46,415 nucleotides of DNA from Chara braunii (GCA_003427395.1 BFEA01000426.1:257472-303886); one strand, 5' to 3'. Shown: positions 11,811-22,366, numbered from the stretch's first letter. Translations and numbers: made by a program. The notes: generated from the letters alone by a model not told the origin.

Positions 11811-12343
11811 ATGCACATGGCACATGCGGCGATGATAGAGTCTGAGAACAAGCACCACCGCCCATCTACATTTGAGGTAGGGGAGAGAGTCAGGGTTAAG
11901 TCCTCAGAACTGGGACAGGAGCACAGGATCTCCCGCAAGCTCATGCTGCAGTACTTTGGACCATGGGAGATCCTAGATGTTGTTGGGGATGAATTGGATG
12001 GGCCGTCATATGTTATTCGCATCCCTGGTCACTTACGTACTTACCTTGTGTTTCACGCTTCCAAACTCGCAGCTTTCAGGGAAACAGATCAGTTTCCCTC
12101 TCGTCGCTCAATGCTGCCCCCAACCATGGATGGAGAGGTCGACATCGATGACATCGTCGATCACAGAGAAATGCCAGTTCCAAGACCTACAGGCAAGGGA
12201 CGTCCTCGGAAACCAAAGCTGCAGTAGCACGTTCGGTTCAGACATCACAGTGATCCTGAGGAGGATAGATGGTTACACGGGAAGAACTGATGCAGACCGC
12301 TCCACAGGCTGTTGCCCACTATGAGAAGTCGCTGCAAAATTGA
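11811..12343 (+). pseudogene. pol: Integrase C-terminal and chromodomain-like end of family A
   Basis: After the frameshift, HRPSTFEVGERVRVKSSEL and FGPWEILDVVG are the SH3-like C-terminal integrase region. LRTYLVFHASKL follows, the block that normally precedes a chromodomain. The chromodomain starts at about EVDIDDIVDHRE, meets TAG at 12225-12227, continues as HVRFRHHSDPEEDRW and after a further frameshift ends TREELMQTAPQAV, with a final TGA at 12341-12343. Chromodomains steer integration to particular chromatin in chromoviruses. Here the aromatic cage is hard to judge because of the breaks. Confidence 0.85.
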
Positions 12344-12386
12344 AAGCGCCAGATGGAATGAACTTCTCAGAGGACTAGCAAAGTAT

Positions 12387-12397
12387 GGAGGAGGGAA
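12387..12397 (+). other. Polypurine tract of family A
   Basis: GGAGGAGGGAA directly abuts the TG of the 3' LTR. It is the expected plus-strand DNA primer. Confidence 0.8.
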
Positions 12398-13321
12398 TGC
12401 GAGGCACAAGGCCTCAATAAGCCCCACTGGGCCCTGTTATCAGCAAGGTCGACCGCCCTTAGTGAAGGCAGACCCGACCGAGGCCTATTTTGGACTACTA
12501 CGCAACTGGGGGAAATTCAGGAAGTTGCGCAGCGCCAGTTGGTTGGAAGCACCCAGGCCCAAGTTGCCTTTCATTGTATGTAACTGAGGCAGGCCCTGGG
12601 CCGGATACACAATATGGACTGAACAAAGGCTGAGGGCAGTTGGGCGCTAGTAACCACCACAGGCCCTGGGCTTGTTTTCTTGGACTGAGGCCCGGCCTCG
12701 TGGGGCCTACTGGAAGCTTCTGGGTCGGGGCGCAGTACCGCATTACGGCTCGCAAAAGCAGGCCACTTCGATATAGTGAAGGCCCTGCCCATGCATTGGA
12801 CATTCGGATACTGGTTGCATGCTGCGCAAGGGCTGCTGCGCTAACGCTGGCCAGCGCTCACGCTCTCACGGACGAGCTGGAAGGAGCAGGCAGCCATAGC
12901 CGAGTTGAGCTGCTGTATGTTGGATGGGGCGCATGGTGGTCTTTGGGTGCGTGTGGCATCTGTGAGTTGGGGATCGAGGTTGTGATACGAGAGACATACC
13001 TGGTGCTTAAGGCGAACGACATTGGCCGAGATCTGCTCGTACTTCGGGGAGCTGTTGACGTCATCAGCGACATTGTAGATAGGCTAGATAGGATCTGCCA
13101 TCTGTAGTCTGGGCGCCGAGCGCCAAATAGGATATCGACATTGGTTCTTCGTTGATGATGATGAGACTATTTCGGCATTGTCAATTATGAGCTTTTGCGG
13201 TGCTCTTATTTGGTGGAACTCGTGATGCAATTCTGCTATTGGTTCGACGTCACGACTATCTGGTCTCATGTGTATGATGCTGTTTGATTTTTGAAGTTTG
13301 CTATCGCTCATTTTTCTTGCA
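12398..13321 (+). repeat. 3' LTR of family A (924 bp)
   Basis: Starts TGCGAGGCACAAGG and ends CTTGCA. It is 503 bp longer than the 5' LTR because it keeps 12724-13250. The open frames inside it (for example 12640-13107) have no domain and are read as LTR sequence. Confidence 0.9.
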
Positions 13322-13416
13322 TATGGACTATGGCTAAATATTTTATCCAAAAGATTAGATCAAATGCCTCAGGCTCAAGGCCTGTTGCAGCCAACCGGTG
13401 CCCAAGATAGATGGCA

Positions 13417-14165
13417 CTATCTCCCAAACTCAGATTTCTCTAAGTTGAGATGCAATTGTGCTTCTTTGAGGGTCTCAAGGACTTCCTCTAGGTGTTTCAT
13501 GTGCTCATTTGCGGACTTGCTGAAAATCAGAATATCATCAAGGTAAAGAAGAATAAATATGTTAATGTGATTTCTAGAAACTTTGTCTATGAGACTTTCA
13601 GAAGTGGCTAGTGTGTTCGTGAGACCGAAGGGTATAACGATGAAGTCGTATAACCCATCGCGTGTCCCGAACGCAATTTTGTGTTGATGTGCCTGATCGA
13701 CTTCAATCTGGTGGTAGCCGGACTTGAGATCGATCTTTGAAAAGACCTTGCACCCCCCTTGCAACATCCGACAGATCATCTATGTGTGGTAATGGGTAAG
13801 TGTCCTTTCTTGTGATCCAGTTTACACTACGATAGTCAATGCACATCCAGAGTTTGCCTCCCTTCTTAGGGAGAACTAAAACTGGTGCACCAAATTCAGA
13901 CTCACGAGGTCTGATCCAATCTCGGTCAATCATGTCATTGATTTGTTTCCGGAGCTCCTCCAATTTGGTTGGTCCTATATGGTACACACAACCTTTGGGA
14001 CGAGCACTACCTTCAAGTAACTTAATTTTGTGTTTGGCTGAGTGCATGACAACACCGTGTGGTTTGGCTAAGACATCCAGAAATCGGTCCAGAAGCCTGC
14101 AAATATTTGATGGGATCATTGGAGGTGAAGAATCAGAATTAGGAGACAAAAAATCAGGCTGTTAA
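13417..14165 (-). pseudogene. pol: RT fragment of degraded family B copy
   Basis: Two overlapping minus-strand frames (14149-13703 and 13779-13417) make one RT. In order: [54 protein letters not shown], then after a frameshift near 13,760 [29 protein letters not shown], the intact active-site box YLDDILIFS (13534-13545) and [10 protein letters not shown]. The start of RT at its amino side is joined to the protease by frameshifted sequence. It ends in the RT connection, just before the family A LTR. The gene is dead through truncation and frameshift, not through active-site loss. Confidence 0.9.
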
Positions 14166-14465
14166 TTTGCAGCCAAAACAAAGAAATGTGAAGTAGGTGC
14201 AGTTGGACTTGAAGCAGATGGAAGTAGAATTATTAAATGTCACAAAAGTAGAAGGCGTGTGAGTATGCTTGACATAGACTATGTACATCTGGTCATCTTT
14301 CTCTCACTTGCACCATTTTCTGCAGAAGTGCATAACATTCAAAAGAGTTGCTGGGGAGTCCTGCGTTTTGTCTTCGAAGATTGAACACTCGATCCCCGAA
14401 CCATGAAGTACCACAAAGCGTGGCGCCTTCAAAATCATCCGTTGACATTGGGCTTGAAGCCAGCC

Positions 14466-14830
14466 TCAGTCAATGTCAAAATGACACTCTTTAAGCACAT
14501 AGAAGTTCAATGTTTGTGCGACGGTGTGCACACATTTGATTGCATGAGTGGAGGTGACAACCGCTTGGTTGCCAACTTGGGTCTTGCAAGGGTTCTGCAG
14601 TTCCACTTGCTTCATTCCCAGATCCGCCTTACGAATACCGCATGGCGTGAAGAAGTTAGTGGTAGAACCATACTCAATCAAAGTGCGGATGTAAGTGCAG
14701 TCTATGAGAAGCTTGAAGAAGATCAAATTCACAGCTCCTTCAACATTCTTTGCCTCAACTTAGCCCAATGCTCACTGTGGTAGTGAAGGTCAACTTCTTT
14801 CAACTCCTCTCAATGCTATGCATAAAGAAC
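14466..14830 (-). pseudogene. Aspartic protease fragment of degraded family B copy
   Basis: [27 protein letters not shown] and [11 protein letters not shown] match the protease of the better copy (29,353-30,330). The catalytic Asp is Glu here (LIEYGS for LIDSGS) and the frame ends early, so it is inactive. Upstream the reading is broken by stops. Confidence 0.85.
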
Positions 14831-14959
14831 TTGTAAAGTTTCAGCCTTGGAATCAGCGTCAGATAGGACCTCAAGATCAGACTGCTGATCAGATTCAGGA
14901 TCCTTAGAGGAGCCTGCAGCTGATTGTTCAGCTTTCCTTAGAGAGAGAAGGTTAACAAC

Positions 14960-15465
14960 AGTCGTATTTTTCATCACCACTTCAGGACAACCTTCACCAC
15001 TTCAGGATGCAGCCTACCTAAATAGGTGTTTTTCAGGGTCTTCGGACCTTTCACCACTTCAGGACACCCTTCACCACTTTAGGATGCAGCCTGCCTAAAC
15101 AGGTGGTTGTCAGGGTCTTCGGACCTTTCACCACTTCAGGACCATTCAGGGCTGAAAATCCTGAATGGTCCTGAAGTGGTGAAAGCTCCGAAGACCCTGA
15201 AAACCACCTGTTTAGGCAGGATACATCCTGAAGTGTTGAAGGGTGGTTTTCATGGTGTTCAGAGCTTTCACCACTTCAGGACCATTCATGATTTTCAGAT
15301 TGCCAAAAACTTTCACTTGAACACTTCAGGACACCCTTCACCACTTCAGGATGCAGTCTTCTTAAACAGGTGGTTTTTAGGGTCTTCAGACCTTTCACCA
15401 CTTCAGGACCATTCATGATTTTCAGACTGCCCAAAACTCTCACATCAGAATTTTCATTCCTGAAT
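14960..15465. repeat. Palindromic repeat block inserted in family B copy
   Basis: Multiple copies of TTCACCACTTCAGGA in a unit that also contains CCTAAACAGGTGGTT and CAGGGTCTTCGGACC. Direct copies start near 14,993, 15,070 and 15,339. An inverted copy gives a long hairpin: arms 15091-15150 and 15160-15219 pair with two mismatches in 60 bp, with a 9-bp loop, and pairing continues outward more loosely for about 25 bp. The block interrupts homology between the two family B copies, so it arrived later. Confidence 0.85.
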
Positions 15466-15471
15466 TTTCAG

Positions 15472-15911
15472 CTACTCGATAACCGCTTGTGCCCTTAGAG
15501 TAGAGAGTGTTGATAACTTTTCGACACCCCTTGCTTGTTCCCTAAAGATGGAACAACTCTGCACAGCACGCCCTGTCTTCTGGCAATGTAGGCACACTTG
15601 TAGCTTCATTCTTCTCTCCCAATGTTTCTGGCTAATCCGGGGACTTCTTCCCAAGGCTTGGTTGAAGCATCTTCCAGTTTGCTTGAGAGTTTTGCATTCC
15701 TGGGACGGTGAGTTAGTGATCCCTTCATTGAATTGCGGATACTACCCTTGTTGGTAGCCTTTTGGAAGGCATAAAGTTTTTCATCTTTAGTCTCTTCCAT
15801 GGCAACGATCCAGATCTCCGGACTGGGATCCGTACTGTCTGATGTCCAGCGAACGTTGTCGGGCGGCTCCTGCCTTAGACTGCCCTTTACTTCCTTGTTA
15901 AAGGTGCCCAA
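15472..15911 (-). pseudogene. gag: gag C-terminus of degraded family B copy with damaged zinc knuckle
   Basis: The part at 15911-15606 (ETKDEKLYAFQKATNKGS, LEDASTKPWEE) corresponds to 30,600-30,740 of the better copy. The knuckle at 15553-15594 reads CLHCQKTGRAVQSC. The expected His is Arg, so zinc binding is probably lost. A frameshift separates the two parts. Confidence 0.8.
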
Positions 15912-15930
15912 CGAGGGCTCTATCTACTTG

Positions 15931-16829
15931 TTTTATCCGACATTGCTACTACGGGCCGCAAAATAATACAACGATGGGTCAACGCCACGAGAATCGGGCC
16001 GCGACGTTCGGACCAATTGGAGCTCGAGCGTTGAAAAAATATTCTCATGTGAGGGATGTGATCGTAAGTTGCTGAGAGGCCATGAGAAGACTACGGTGGA
16101 GAGTGAAACGCCGAGGGCTCGGGAAAAAAGACACGACCGTGAGGAATTGGAAATGCGCCAAGGGTCGGCAAAGAGCCAGAGGAAAAGGGACGCCGGGCAC
16201 TTGACACAAGGCTTCGGGCCTCCAAGTAGCGTCGTTCTCCGAAGTTATTACAGGCGGTAAAATTCCAGGAGGACTGTGCGCCAATGGCTATGATACCTGC
16301 CCATTTCAGGGACCCTTGGCACCAAGAAAAAAGGGCTCACGGGCCTAAGGCTCGAAAATGGGCCTAAGGCTTTGAGTTTCGAGTGGGGCCTGCATAATTT
16401 TTCCCAAAGGCTCGAAACCACTGGTAGGTGGGGACCACCTAGGCCCAAATAGGCCCGGGGCAGGTTCGGAGAGAGTAGCGGTACTAGGGCGCTGCAAAAG
16501 GCCCAGTTCCCGACAAAAAGGCCCCTCTCGCTGAAACCCTTAGAGGGCCTAAATAGGCTCGGGCAAAGGTCCGGTACCGAGGCGCTGCAACTTGTCGGCA
16601 GCCCTGGAGCACACAAGAGCTAAGGCACACTTCGAAAAGGGCCCGACAAAGTATAAAATCCGAACCGGGCCCAGGACGGGGACACTTCTCGCATGCGCGA
16701 GTGGAGGACGCACGAAGGACGGACAAACTTCAACACACACGGGGAGAAAGACGGGAGGCAACACGCACGGGGGATGACAACGCACAGGTAACACGCACGA
16801 GGGGAAGGGAAGGACGCACACCGCGCACT
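15931..16829. other. Unassigned GC-rich sequence with short internal repeats
   Basis: Contains repeated phrases such as GGCCTAAATAGGC(T/C)CGGG (near 16,440 and 16,547) with a following GGCGCTGCAA. It may be LTR-like, but no partner was found in the window. No gene recognised. Confidence 0.4.
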
Positions 16830-17560
16830 GGCGCACGGCCGCGCAGCCGTGCACAGCCCCCCCTCGCACCAGGGCGCACGGGCGCATGGGCGCGCAGCTG
16901 CGCGCTGCCCCCCCCGCACACCAGGACGCACGGGCGCACGGGTGCGCAGCTGCGCGCAGCTCCCCCCGCACACCAGGGCGCACGGGCGCACGGGCGCGCA
17001 GCCCCCCCCGGGCACCAGGGCGCACGGGCGTGCAGCCGCGCGCAGCCCCCCCCGTGCACCAGGGCTCACGGGCGCACGGGTGTGCAGCTGCGCGCAGCCC
17101 CCCCCCGTGCACCAGGGCGCACGGGCGCACGGGCACGCAGCCGCATGCAACCCCCCCCGCGCACTAGGTCGCACGGGCGCACGGGCGTGCAGCAGCGCGC
17201 AGCCCCCCCTGCGCACCAGGGCGCACGGGTGCGCAGCCGCGCGCAGCGCCCCCCCCGCGCACCATGGCGCACGGGCGCATGGACGCGCAGCCACGCGCAA
17301 CCCCTGCCGCGCACCAGCGCGCACGGGCGCGCAGCCGCTAGCAACCCCCGCCGCGCACCATGGCGCACATGCGCACGGGCGTGCAGCCGCGCGCACCCCC
17401 CCCCGTGCACCAGGGCGCACGGGCGTGCAGCGGTGCGCAGCCCCCCGGGCACTAAAGGCGCACGGGCGCGCAGCCCCCCGGGCACTAAAGGCGCACGGGC
17501 GCACAGCCGCGCACGGGCCCACGGGCGCGTAGCCGCCTGGGCACGAAAGGCGCACCCCAA
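16830..17560. repeat. GC-rich minisatellite, about 42-53 bp unit, about 14 copies
   Basis: The core CACCAGGGCGCACGGGCG recurs near 16867, 16919, 16972, 17014, 17057, 17110, 17160, 17213, 17260, 17311, 17356, 17407, 17450 and 17482. C-runs and GCGCAGC(T/C)GCGCGCAG lie between. Frames of 200-330 codons are open on both strands simply because the unit lacks stops; they read as Ala/Arg/Pro/Cys repeats and I do not call them genes. Confidence 0.9.
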
Positions 17561-18001
17561 GGGGGCGCATTGAAGGGTGCACCGAAGGGGCATGAAGGGT
17601 GCACTCCACAGGGGCGCATCAAGGGGCACGCCGACGGGGCAGTGAAGGCGCACTCTAACACGGGGCATCGAAGAGCACACCAAAGAGGCGCACAAGGGTG
17701 CATCGCATCAAAGGGACAAGGCCACATCGAAAGGGCACACAAGGAAACATTGAAGTGACGCGCAAGGTGAAAGGGCGCACAAGGAAACATCGAGGGGGCA
17801 CGTAAGGACGCGTCGATGGAATGTGTAAGGACAGATTGGACGGGTACAAGAAAACAGCTACGGGGGGATGGGGCCAATTGAGAAGGGACACGAGCACACC
17901 GAAGGGATATAAAGGCACTTCGAAGGGACACAAAGGTGGATCGAAAGGATACAAAGGCACATCGAAGAGGGACAAGTGCTCGCTAAAGAAGGCACTACCT
18001 C
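17561..18001. repeat. Degenerate purine-rich repeat tract
   Basis: Loose repetition of GAAGGGGCACA and AAGGCGCAC-like phrases, grading from the GC minisatellite into the 29-bp array. No gene. Confidence 0.6.
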
Positions 18002-18233
18002 GTGAAGCGGGCTTTTCGAGGAGGTACTATGTGAAGCGGGCTTACCGAAGGGGTACTTTGTGAAGAGGGCTACCCGAAGAGGTACTTTGTGAAGCGGGCT
18101 TACCGAAGGGGTACTTTGTGAAGCGGGCTTTCCGACGAGGTACTATGTGAAGCGGGCTTTCCGAAGAGGTGCTTTGTGAAGCGGGCCTTCCGAAAAGGTA
18201 CTTTGCGAACTGGGCTTCTCTGGACCGGCCTTC
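18002..18233 (+). repeat. 29-bp tandem array
   Basis: The unit begins GTGAAGCGGGCTTACCGAAG and ends GGTACTTT. Copies start exactly every 29 bp at 18002, 18031, 18060, 18089, 18118, 18147 and 18176. A degenerate eighth starts at 18205. The unit is not a multiple of three, so it is not coding. Confidence 0.95.
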
Positions 18234-19061
18234 TGAAGGGACACTTTGTGGGTTGGGCCATTCGAAGAGGAAAGCTCGCGGAATAGGACCTTCGAGAGGG
18301 ACTGCGTACCAGGATTTCGGTTTGGAGCTAGTGGAGCAGGGACTTGGAGGAGCTACTGTGCATTGCAGGTCTCCACGACAAGTGACGGCCGCATAGCAAG
18401 GAGGAATGGTCAAGGTGGACCTCGAGCTTTGGCCCCAGTGGGCACGAGATGCGACTTCGGATACTGAGAGTTCGAGCACAGTTCCTTGGGATCGTCGGGC
18501 ACGTTATCGGCGGCATCCGATCGGGAGGAGAATTAGACCTGGGCTGTTGACTAGATCCATTGGCACTCAGACTGACTTCCCGGAGTTACGGATGAGTCTC
18601 ACGCCTGAGGCAGGAAGCAGCATTAGGAACCCTATAATTTTGGATTGAATGGAAATGATTGTTTTATTCCTGCCAGGACGGTGATTTGCGTACAGCTCAC
18701 GCATCTTGTCTTGGGTCTGTTACGGTCTATGTTTGTGTGGATGCGAACTAATATGGTTTTTGCAGGTTACAGGAGCCCCGACCAACCCTCCCGTGGGTGA
18801 CAGACGCGGCGCGAGGCATAGGGTTTGGACGGCGTGCCGACAGAATCCTTCTACCGGTTGACAACGTGTCCGGATCCCGGTCCGGATTCCAGACCCTTTG
18901 GCCAACGGCCAATTGTTTTTTGGTGGTCCAGGGAGTTTCGTCGCGCCCAGGGTCGCCAGCCAAAAATACGTTTTTTTGGCGGTCCTGGGCGTTTCGTTGC
19001 GCCCAGGGTCGCCAACCAAAAATATGACTTTTTTTTTTTCGGCCCTCGAGGGGCATTCGGT
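18234..19061. other. Unassigned sequence before the gap
   Basis: Includes a two-copy repeat of about 58 bp near 18,920-19,020 (GGTCC-GGG-GTTTCGT-GCGCCCAGGGTCGCCA). An 80-codon frame at 18406-18648 has no recognised domain. Confidence 0.4.
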
Positions 19062-19397
19062 NNNNNNNNNNNNNNNNNNNNNNNNNNNNNNNNNNNNNNN
19101 NNNNNNNNNNNNNNNNNNNNNNNNNNNNNNNNNNNNNNNNNNNNNNNNNNNNNNNNNNNNNNNNNNNNNNNNNNNNNNNNNNNNNNNNNNNNNNNNNNNN
19201 NNNNNNNNNNNNNNNNNNNNNNNNNNNNNNNNNNNNNNNNNNNNNNNNNNNNNNNNNNNNNNNNNNNNNNNNNNNNNNNNNNNNNNNNNNNNNNNNNNNN
19301 NNNNNNNNNNNNNNNNNNNNNNNNNNNNNNNNNNNNNNNNNNNNNNNNNNNNNNNNNNNNNNNNNNNNNNNNNNNNNNNNNNNNNNNNNNNNNNNNN
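19062..19397. other. Assembly gap (336 N)
   Basis: Unknown bases, bounded on the right by a CT repeat, which is a likely cause of the break. Open frames drawn across it are meaningless. Confidence 0.99.

Positions 19398-19452
<55 letters not shown>
19398..19452. repeat. (CT)n microsatellite
   Basis: About 27 CT units adjoining the gap; the true length is unknown. Confidence 0.97.
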
Positions 19453-19455
<3 letters not shown>

Positions 19456-19897
19456 CCGGTACTAACCTGTGAAGGTGGCGCCTTGTTGCAAGTACATCGA
19501 AGACGAAGCTGGAGCTATGGCGCCACAGGTAAGTCTCCCTGGCCTCCGCCAACCATCTCTCTCTCTCCAACGCTACTCTAGCTCCTAATAGCGCCCAGCG
19601 CTGAAGACTACTGCTAACGCTACTACTACTACTGCAGCGCTCCTCCAGAGTGCTGCTGCCGAATCCTGAAGACTGCCTCCTGCCTCCTGCACGTTAAGTG
19701 CCCGGGAAGTCCCTATCAACTACCTGCAGCCTGCAGGGCGGGCCAGTCTCATATAGTGCTGGCCCGTCCAGGAGGCTGCTCTTGCCAATTCCAAAACGTG
19801 CCAGACCCTGACGTTGAAGTCCAAACAAAACCCTGGTCTGGTGCCTAAGTTTCAGGGTAGGTCGACTTCATGAGGGCCTGAAAATGGCCCTCGTTTT
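19453..19897. other. Unassigned sequence
   Basis: CT-rich at the start, then GC-rich text with no long frame or motif. Confidence 0.4.
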
Positions 19898-20035
19898 CAG
19901 GCTTTTAGGCTGAGACGACACAGGGCCTGTAGGCCCTTGTTTTCAGGCTTTCAGGCTGAAACGACACAGGGCCTGTAGGCCCTTGTTTTCAGGCTTTTAG
20001 GCTGAAAACGACACAGGGCCTGTAGGGCCCTGAAT
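19898..20035 (+). repeat. 46-bp tandem repeat, three copies
   Basis: Units start CAGGCTTTTAGGCTGA at 19898, 19944 and 19990. Each contains GACACAGGGCCTGTAGG, itself a short palindrome-rich stretch (GGGCCTGTAGGCCC). Confidence 0.92.
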
Positions 20036-20392
20036 TTCCGTGAGATTTCCATGAGATTTCCCAATCTCTGTGGCCGAGCACTGTAGCGAGTACACTGTAG
20101 CAGCGCAAGGAAGAATGAACCCATGAGATTTCCCAATCTCTGTGGCCCAGATTTGCTCGCGGCGGCCAATGTGTGCCCAAACTCAGTGGGTCTTGGACAC
20201 GTCAGGAAACTGCTCTGAGCATTTGGGGTGGCCGTGGTTGAATCGTGGGAAATCTTCGACTCTTTTATTGCTGTGCCCTAGTAGGGCTTGACTGTCGACT
20301 CTGGAGGCATGGGGTGCGTCATTTCGACCCTTCACCCAGTACCTATTCACAAGGGGAAATTCCGATGCCTCTTCAGAGTGAGGGAAGTGACT
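20036..20392. other. Unassigned sequence
   Basis: Contains two copies of ATGAGATTTCCCAATCTCTG (near 20,050 and 20,123). No gene recognised. Confidence 0.4.
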
Positions 20393-20572
20393 TTTGGACC
20401 CTAGAACTTTGACCTGCCCAAAAGTTATGACCCTTACTTTGGACCCTAGAACTTTGACCTTACCAAAGGTTACGACCCTTACTTTGGACCCTAGAACTTT
20501 AACCTGACCAAAGGTTACGACCCTTACTTTGGACCCTAGAACTTTGACCTGACCAAAGGTTATGACCCTTAC
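20393..20572 (+). repeat. 45-bp tandem repeat, four copies
   Basis: Units start TTTGGACCCTAGAACTTT at 20393, 20438, 20483 and 20528. The length is a multiple of three and one plus frame is open through copies 1 and 2, but TGA appears in copies 3 and 4, so it is not coding now. Confidence 0.93.
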
Positions 20573-22366
20573 TGGTAGTCATGTCCTTACGGATTTCAAA
20601 TCACTTCTGGAGACTTATGAGAGTCTGTAGGACCAACAGTTGACCCTTAAACTTTGCTGGGTCAAAAGCTAGGACCACCTTAGACAGGTTCTAAGTTATA
20701 ACCCATCTCTTGAATCTACAGAGGTCTGCATGCCAGAGGTCTTTGACGGAGATGTGGACTAGACTATGTTCCGTAAGATTGTGAGCCATTCTAATGAACT
20801 CTGGGACCCTACAGTCCTATTTCTCATGCCTGGCCTTGACTCAGACTTTAAGGATTCGTGTTTCTGTGCTGGACTTGAACCCGGTTCATTGTACTGTGCT
20901 GGATGGAGAGTCAGTTAAAGTGGAAGACTGGGAGGGACGAATAGGAACGATACCAGAGGACAACAGCTCATACTTCAACCAGAGGAAGATTGGGACATGA
21001 AAGGAATCGATAAACGTCGGTCCAGGCAGATGTTAATCCTCCCAGGTAAGCGAGCAATCAATCCCTCTTTCCTAAATGTAGTAGAAGTGAATTAAAAAGT
21101 GAAATAGCAAGAGGGGTGAGCGGCGGTAAATCCTCCTGCATAACGGAATTACACAGGTGCAATGACGTGCTGGTTTCTGGTCGTCTGTAGCCTCTCTCTT
21201 GTCGAGGCTGTACCATCTGTAGGTTAGATTCGCAATTTTGTTTGGATGAGGGCTAACCGAGAGACCTACCTGTAAGGAAATTCGTTAGGGACATATCTGC
21301 AAATTCCTACAGTTACCCTAACTGCGAATAGCAGGCCCGGGCTACCCCTAGGACAGACAGGCCCTAAGGGCCTAAGCTGATAGACGGTCCTATAGCCTAT
21401 AGCCGGGTTGGGGAAGGCCCTAGAGGCCAAAACAGAAATGGTACCGGGCGGTCAGTCAGTCCGGTCTAGGTCGAGTCTAGGCTAGAGTAGACTATAGATA
21501 GGTTGGGTACATCAGTTCAGGGTTTTTTTGGCGGTTGGTACTGAGTACACCATGGCTGTGCTACGTGTGAACCTGAAGTGGTGACGGCTCAGCGTTGAGG
21601 GAGACAGACATAGCCAGACCTTCGGAGTGCCGGCCATAGCTGGGGCCTGCGCTGTACTCTGTCAGCACACGGGGCTGCACAGAGGTCTGCTGGAGGCAAG
21701 AGAAGTTGGTGCCCTGCTGGACCCTCCTCCAGAGTAGGGCTGCAGGGTGGTGGTGCTGCAGCCATACCTGCAGCTTCTTCCTCAGAGGTCATCTTGTCAG
21801 GAGTGGTGGCGCTGCTGCAGACTTCCACCCGGGAAGTCTTCCGACACTTCGTCATCATCAGACACTGTGGCGCTGGTCTTCTTCTTCTTCATCCTCTGAG
21901 TGGCGCTTGGCCTCAGAGGCCTGTTTCAGGGTGGCGCTTCCCTCTGGAGGCTGTATCTGGGTGGCTTGATGTTTCAGGGACTTTGGGGTAGTAATAGCGG
22001 TTCATCAGAGTTGGGGAGTGAAGCGCTGCTCATTTCTGAGCAGCGCATCATAGTTCTGGGTTTATCCTGACAATTCGAGACTCTGAGTTTAATAAACAGT
22101 GTTGATACTGGTTTCAGACTATCATCATTTCATTGTTTTTTGGATGTGATCTACTCGGCTTTCCTTTATGACTAGTTGTGAGGATTGAGTGAAATGAATT
22201 GCACTTTCAGTGTACCCTGTCATATCGCATGGTCAAGTCTTCCGCTGTGTTTATCTCTCCCTGTGCGGTGTGATACTCCTACCCCTTCTTCTGTGTATGT
22301 ATGGGCATACCTGGGAGTCTATGTGAGCGAGTGTTGGGCTTCAGACAACAGACAACCAGAATCATA
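20573..22366. other. Unassigned sequence, possibly LTR-like near 22,090
   Basis: Frames up to about 89 codons, none recognised. TTTAATAAACAG near 22,090 contains a polyadenylation-type AATAAA. CATAACGGAATTACACAGG near 21,138 resembles the repeat at 22,367. These hints would fit an LTR, but no element body could be tied to it. Confidence 0.3.

Larger units (their letters stand above)
5050..13321 (+). mobile_element. Complete, inactive Ty3/gypsy chromovirus-type LTR retrotransposon (family A)
   Basis: 8,272 bp from LTR TG to LTR CA. The order is 5' LTR, primer binding site, leader, gag with CCHC knuckle, protease, RT, RNase H, integrase, chromodomain-like end, polypurine tract, 3' LTR; this order is Ty3/gypsy. 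TATG lies immediately outside each end (5046-5049 and 13322-13325), consistent with a 4-bp target duplication; the fifth base does not match. The coding part has several frameshifts, at least seven internal TAG codons and a mutated RT active site, so the element cannot work on its own. The two LTRs differ in structure. Confidence 0.9.
13340..15930 (-). mobile_element. Degraded family B gypsy copy, truncated at both ends
   Basis: Read on the minus strand this gives gag C-terminus, protease and RT in the order of the better copy at 28,650-30,740. Homology is visible from about 15,930 down to about 13,355, where it stops next to the family A 3' LTR. RNase H, integrase and both LTRs are missing. 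A repeat block of about 500 bp (14,960-15,460) sits between gag and protease and is absent from the better copy. Confidence 0.85.

Noticed and set aside
16620-17609. Long Ala/Arg/Pro/Cys frames on both strands as repeat proteins
   Set aside because: They are open because the GC-rich minisatellite lacks stops in every frame; there is no conserved start, domain or strand preference.
18002-18233. CRISPR-like array (regular 29-bp repeats)
   Set aside because: The repeats are directly head-to-tail with no spacers, and the context is eukaryotic.
18825-19581. Open frames of 215-227 codons across 19,062-19,397
   Set aside because: They cross an N gap and a CT microsatellite.
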